In this document: positions 6,663-8,561 of the stretch, in pieces
Position numbering within the stretch: the first letter of the stretch is position 1
Layout: each line of letters opens with the position of its first letter
Assembly: GCA_028682845.1 (NCBI GenBank)
Contig: JAJRAT010000148.1
Span: 1-8,561, forward strand
DNA from: Methanothrix sp.
GTDB lineage: Archaea; Halobacteriota; Methanosarcinia; Methanotrichales; Methanotrichaceae
Length of the DNA stretch: 8,561 nt
Direction of reading: 5' to 3'
Program-made: the position numbers and the translations under genes
The notes under the pieces: generated by a model
The model's database searches: none
Told to the model about the DNA's origin: nothing
Seen by the model: only the letters and a program-made list of their open reading frames with translations

Positions 6663-7139
6663 ATGAGCGCAGAAGATGTTGCCATGGAATCTCCAGTTCC
6701 CGTAAGAGTCAAAGGTGTCTATATTGCCGATTCGCAAGGCAACGCTCCTGCGCCGGTGGTGCTCCTGGAAGATGAAAGAGCAAGGATTGTGCCTATCTTT
6801 GTGGGGCTTTCCGAGGCCATCTCCATCCACCATGCGCTTTCTGGAGAATTGTCGCCCCGGCCCATGACTCACGACCTATTCATTTCGGTCCTGGAGAGCC
6901 TTTCCGCCAGCATCACCAATGTGCTCATCGACGATCTGGACGGCGGGATCTACTATGCCCGCCTCACCATCAAGAGCGACTCCAAGCAAAGCGAGATCGA
7001 CGCCCGGCCAAGCGACTGCCTGGCCCTGGCCTTGCGGGCCAAAGCGCCCATCGAGGTCCAGGAGAAGGTCGTGGCGGAAGCGGGCATCGGCAAGAGTGAT
7101 GTGGAGAAGCTTACCAGCATCGAGAATTATCTTCAATAA
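6663..7139 (+). CDS. Bifunctional nuclease (BFN/DUF151) domain protein
   Basis: A 158-residue soluble protein of the DUF151 family, called bifunctional nuclease after plant members reported to have DNase and RNase activity; TM0160 of Thermotoga is a structurally known relative. Family blocks seen: RIVPIFVGLSEAISIHHAL (41-59), RPMTHDLF (66-73), and IDARPSDCLALALRAKAPI (112-130), the last being the family's signature with conserved Arg, Ser and Asp. The first dozen residues are a poorly conserved lead. ATG 6663 is chosen because GGTGGTGAT stands 7 bases upstream; a GTG at 6648 would lengthen the protein by 5 residues but lies within that site. The short gap after ileS (19 bases) and lack of a promoter suggest cotranscription. 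The biochemical role in archaea is unknown, and nuclease activity here is inference from the family name only. Confidence 0.9.
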   Translation: MSAEDVAMESPVPVRVKGVYIADSQGNAPAPVVLLEDERARIVPIFVGLSEAISIHHALSGELSPRPMTHDLFISVLESLSASITNVLIDDLDGGIYYARLTIKSDSKQSEIDARPSDCLALALRAKAPIEVQEKVVAEAGIGKSDVEKLTSIENYLQ

Positions 7140-7154
7140 TTGGTGCCGAGGAAC

Positions 7155-7192
7155 AAAATATCAATAAATAAAATGTCAATAAATAAAATATA
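7155..7192 (-). terminator. T-rich (minus-strand) tract with a 15-bp tandem duplication
   Basis: TCAATAAATAAAATG (7161-7175) is followed by TCAATAAATAAAATA (7176-7190), a two-copy 15-bp direct repeat. On the minus strand this reads as several T-runs (TTTTATTTATT twice), and AT-rich sequence continues to about 7240. It lies downstream of the minus-strand secreted-protein gene and is a reasonable archaeal T-tract terminator for it. For the plus-strand DUF151 gene there is no matching T-tract. The duplication is certain; the function is inferred. Confidence 0.5.
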
Positions 7193-7250
7193 GAGCAATA
7201 GAAGAATAGTAATAGAAAATAGACCAATAAAATATGGAGTGGGGACTTTT

Positions 7251-7268
7251 GCAGGCTGCAATGCCTGC
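7251..7268. other. GC-rich hairpin between convergent genes
   Basis: GCAGGC (7251-7256) and GCCTGC (7263-7268) form a perfect 6-bp stem with a TGCAAT loop, in an otherwise very AT-rich gap between the DUF151 gene and the convergent secreted-protein gene. TTTT precedes it and ATTAATTAAAATT follows. It might form a structured 3' end for either transcript. Only the pairing is seen directly. Confidence 0.4.
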
Positions 7269-7304
7269 CCATTAATTAAAATTCATATAACTAAATATTC
7301 TAAA

Positions 7305-7934
7305 TTACCTGGGCCCCATTTGGCCGCCCGGCTGGCCGCCGAATGAGCCGGAACCCGGAGCTGGTGCAGCTATGGCTTGATTGGGCGAGTACTGGCTTTG
7401 TACGCCATTGCCGAAGAGATTGTCGCTGTTTGCCGCAGCTCCGATGGGCTTGTGGTCGTCAAGCTTATTGCCATCGTTCTTGCTGTTATTGAATCCAAGG
7501 GGCATAATTTTATTGTCGCCAAATTTGTGACCCTTTTCATTGTCCTCTTGCCAAGGCAATTTGAACTTTTCCAGGTCTGCCGGAGGCATGTCGTTGAGCC
7601 GATCTCTGAGGTCCGGCCTGTGTTGTTCTCTGAGCCGGTCCAGCTCTGCAGCGTTCATTTCCCGGAGCCGATTGAGCATATCCTGCTTCAGTTTATCGAT
7701 CTCGGCAGGATTCAGATTCTTGAGGCCATTCAAGGTTGCTTGATCGAGCAACAGCATCCAATCAAGAGAGCCTTCCGAGAACATCCTGTCGAAATCACTC
7801 CACTGGGCTTTGCCATTCTGATCATGCCCATCGGCTAAACTTGCAGCCGACGTCGGCGAGACAAAAATGCACATCGCAGCCAAGGCCGCCAGTGCATACG
7901 TATATTTTGCACATTTGGCATATTTCGCATTCAT
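7305..7934 (-). CDS. Secreted protein of unknown function with helical repeats and a Gly/Pro-rich tail
   Basis: I do not recognise this 209-residue protein. Residues 1 to about 31 look like a Sec signal peptide: basic start MNAKYAKCAKY, hydrophobic core ALAALAAMCIFV, and a likely cleavage near PTSA-A-S (30/31). Then comes a charged helical region with three degenerate repeats of the pattern L-x-x-M/L-N/P-x-A-E/D-L/I-D/E-K/R-L/F-K/R at 71-83, 90-102 and 113-125. The last 80 residues are Asn/Asp/Lys-rich, then Ala/Pro/Gly-rich (APAPGSGSFGGQPGGQMG), and probably disordered. There is no second membrane segment, lipobox or cell-wall anchor. ATG 7934 is chosen because GAGGTG (7945-7940) lies 5 bases upstream. 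Another ATG at 7938 is in a different frame. The gene has its own promoter, stands alone between AT-rich spacers, and converges on the ileS unit. It may be an exported surface or extracellular-matrix protein, but this is only inference from the signal peptide. Confidence 0.8.
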   Translation of the reverse strand: MNAKYAKCAKYTYALAALAAMCIFVSPTSAASLADGHDQNGKAQWSDFDRMFSEGSLDWMLLLDQATLNGLKNLNPAEIDKLKQDMLNRLREMNAAELDRLREQHRPDLRDRLNDMPPADLEKFKLPWQEDNEKGHKFGDNKIMPLGFNNSKNDGNKLDDHKPIGAAANSDNLFGNGVQSQYSPNQAIAAPAPGSGSFGGQPGGQMGPR

Positions 7935-7939
7935 TCATA

Positions 7940-7945
7940 CACCTC
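7940..7945 (-). promoter_or_regulatory. Shine-Dalgarno site of the secreted-protein gene
   Basis: GAGGTG on the minus strand (7945-7940) matches the archaeal SD core and lies 5 bases before ATG 7934. It separates this start from the overlapping out-of-frame ATG at 7938, which is only one base from the site. Confidence 0.7.
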
Positions 7946-8027
7946 ACTTTTTTGGACAAAATCGAAGTCATCGGGAACGAAATCCCTGATAATTCGACTT
8001 TTGTCAAATCAACGATCGGCATTTAAC

Positions 8028-8036
8028 GATATAAAT
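8028..8036 (-). promoter_or_regulatory. TATA box for the secreted-protein gene
   Basis: The minus strand reads ATTTATATC (8036-8028), close to the archaeal TATA consensus TTTATATA. It predicts transcription start near 8005 and a 5' leader of about 70 bases, longer than the other leaders here. A second AT-rich candidate (ATTTTATACC, about 8053-8044) lies upstream. Confidence 0.5.
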
Positions 8037-8259
8037 GTTTTGGTATAAAATGATCTTTATGAAAAATAGTTTATAGATTGAATAATGGCGTGTAATAATT
8101 ATGGAATAGTTCTGAAATTATCATCGGATCGTCTTTCCGAAACCATTTTAATAATACAAAAAAAAATGCTATTTAAAATTAATCATAAAAATTAAAAGCT
8201 GCCTTCAGTCAAGCCACCAAACGCGTTCCTATCAATGATCATGTCCCAGTGATCAAAAG

Positions 8260-8277
8260 ACCTATACACAAATAGGT
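8260..8277. repeat. Small inverted repeat
   Basis: ACCTAT (8260-8265) pairs with ATAGGT (8272-8277) around a 6-base ACACAA loop. It follows closely after two TGATCA palindromes (8236-8241 and 8250-8255) separated by 8 bases. Pairing is exact; the role is unknown. Confidence 0.45.
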
Positions 8278-8389
8278 ATCAATATAATACAAAATAATGC
8301 AAACAACAACAAAACAGATTAAAAGAGCATCATCCAACCAGATTCGCCAAATCCAACATCCGAAACGGATAATTGCATCCAAATGCTCA

Positions 8390-8404
8390 CGCAAAATTTT
8401 TGCG
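8390..8404. repeat. Near-perfect 15-bp palindrome
   Basis: CGCAAAA (8390-8396), a central T, and TTTTGCG (8398-8404) form a 7-bp inverted repeat. It lies about 40 bases beyond the TnpB stop, outside the likely element end. It could be a terminator-like structure or a protein site; the loop is too small for an ordinary RNA hairpin without opening several pairs. Confidence 0.4.
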
Positions 8405-8443
8405 AAGTCCGCGGTTTATGTCCCGGTCTTGCCAAGTTGTGAA

Positions 8444-8561
8444 CTACCGCGTCCTGAAGGGCGCGGCTTCCCACTTCATCGCCAAAACTTGCCTCACAGA
8501 TATGTGACGTAGAGGTTTTGACTCTATGGGCGCTACGGGCTGTTCCATCCCTGCGATGAGT
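8444..8561 (-). mobile_element. tnpB: 3' end of a TnpB-like gene (IS200/IS605 family), cut by the window edge
   Basis: The minus-strand frame from 8560 to the TAG at 8446-8444 encodes 38 residues ending ...GMEQPVAPIESKPLRH, ISVRQVLAMKWEAAPFRTR. The GMEQPVAPIE block and the MKWEAAPFR ending are typical of C-terminal tails of IS200/IS605 (IS1341-type) TnpB proteins, the RNA-guided nucleases ancestral to Cas12. The zinc-finger and RuvC parts lie outside the window, so whether the gene is intact cannot be judged. The last codons coincide with the terminal hairpin of the element, the usual arrangement for these elements. Followed on the minus strand by TAGTTCAC, where the element probably ends (about 8439). 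Confidence 0.7.
8447..8466 (-). ncRNA. Terminal hairpin of the IS605-type element, likely 3' part of the TnpB guide RNA scaffold
   Basis: CCGCGTCC (8447-8454), TGAA (8455-8458) and GGGCGCGG (8459-8466) form an 8-bp GC-rich stem-loop with one mispaired position that is a wobble pair in plus-strand RNA. It overlaps the last codons of the tnpB frame. In IS200/IS605 elements such right-end structures are recognised by TnpA, and transcripts across the right end serve as omegaRNA (reRNA) that guides TnpB. If this element is active, its guide would be read from flanking DNA below about 8439. Structure is seen; the RNA role is inferred from the family. Confidence 0.5.

Larger units (their letters stand above)
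8037..8435. other. AT-rich non-coding stretch with several small palindromes
   Basis: No credible gene is seen. An open frame at 8297-8512 runs into the reverse of the TnpB tail and has no ribosome binding site. The stretch holds a pair of TGATCA palindromes (8236-8241, 8250-8255), a 6-bp hairpin ACCTAT/ATAGGT (8260-8277), ATCCG-AAA-CGGAT (8358-8370), and CGCAAAA-T-TTTTGCG (8390-8404). A/T content is far above that of the neighbouring coding regions. It is probably flanking DNA into which the IS605-type element inserted, plus the promoter zone of the secreted-protein gene. Confidence 0.5.

Noticed and set aside
7822..8022. 66-codon minus-strand frame rich in cysteine overlapping the signal peptide of the secreted protein
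   Set aside because: The cysteine richness is an out-of-frame reading of the signal-peptide region. The SD at 7945-7940 serves ATG 7934, and no SD lies before 8022.
8297..8512. 71-codon plus-strand frame at the right edge
   Set aside because: Its second half is the reverse of the TnpB tail and hairpin, and it lacks a ribosome binding site.

Overview
The window looks archaeal, most likely a methanogenic euryarchaeon of the Methanosarcinales (possibly Methanothrix-like). The evidence is an RFC small-subunit clamp loader gene, an archaeal/eukaryal-type isoleucyl-tRNA synthetase, archaeal TATA-like promoter boxes, and Shine-Dalgarno sequences matching an archaeal anti-SD. The lineage below Euryarchaeota is inferred from general protein character; no database search was possible.

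Layout, left to right. (1) Bases 1-42 resemble the right end of an IS200/IS605-type element on the minus strand, cut by the window edge. (2) A plus-strand gene at 181-2139 fuses N-carbamoylputrescine amidase (N-terminal) to agmatine deiminase (C-terminal), so the two consecutive steps agmatine -> N-carbamoylputrescine -> putrescine sit on one polypeptide. (3) The minus-strand rfcS gene (3241-2273) converges on it across a short T-rich gap. By homology its only plausible start is an ATT codon. (4) Bases 3242-3481 are the divergent rfcS/ileS control region, which carries a five-copy ~18-bp tandem repeat. (5) Plus-strand ileS (3482-6643) is followed 19 bases later by a DUF151/bifunctional-nuclease-type gene (6663-7139), probably in one transcription unit. 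(6) A minus-strand gene for a secreted protein of unknown function (7934-7305) has a three-copy helical repeat and a Gly/Pro-rich tail. (7) About 500 bases of AT-rich non-coding DNA follow. (8) At 8444-8561 the last 38 codons of a minus-strand TnpB-like protein (IS200/IS605 family) run off the window, with the terminal hairpin overlapping its 3' end.

The genes are mostly housekeeping (polyamine synthesis, replication, translation) and do not form one shared pathway. I see no defence system, CRISPR array, rRNA or tRNA. The strongest unusual points are the ATT start of rfcS, the AguB-AguA fusion with a slippage-like linker, the minisatellite in the rfcS/ileS control region, and the IS605-type ends at both window edges.
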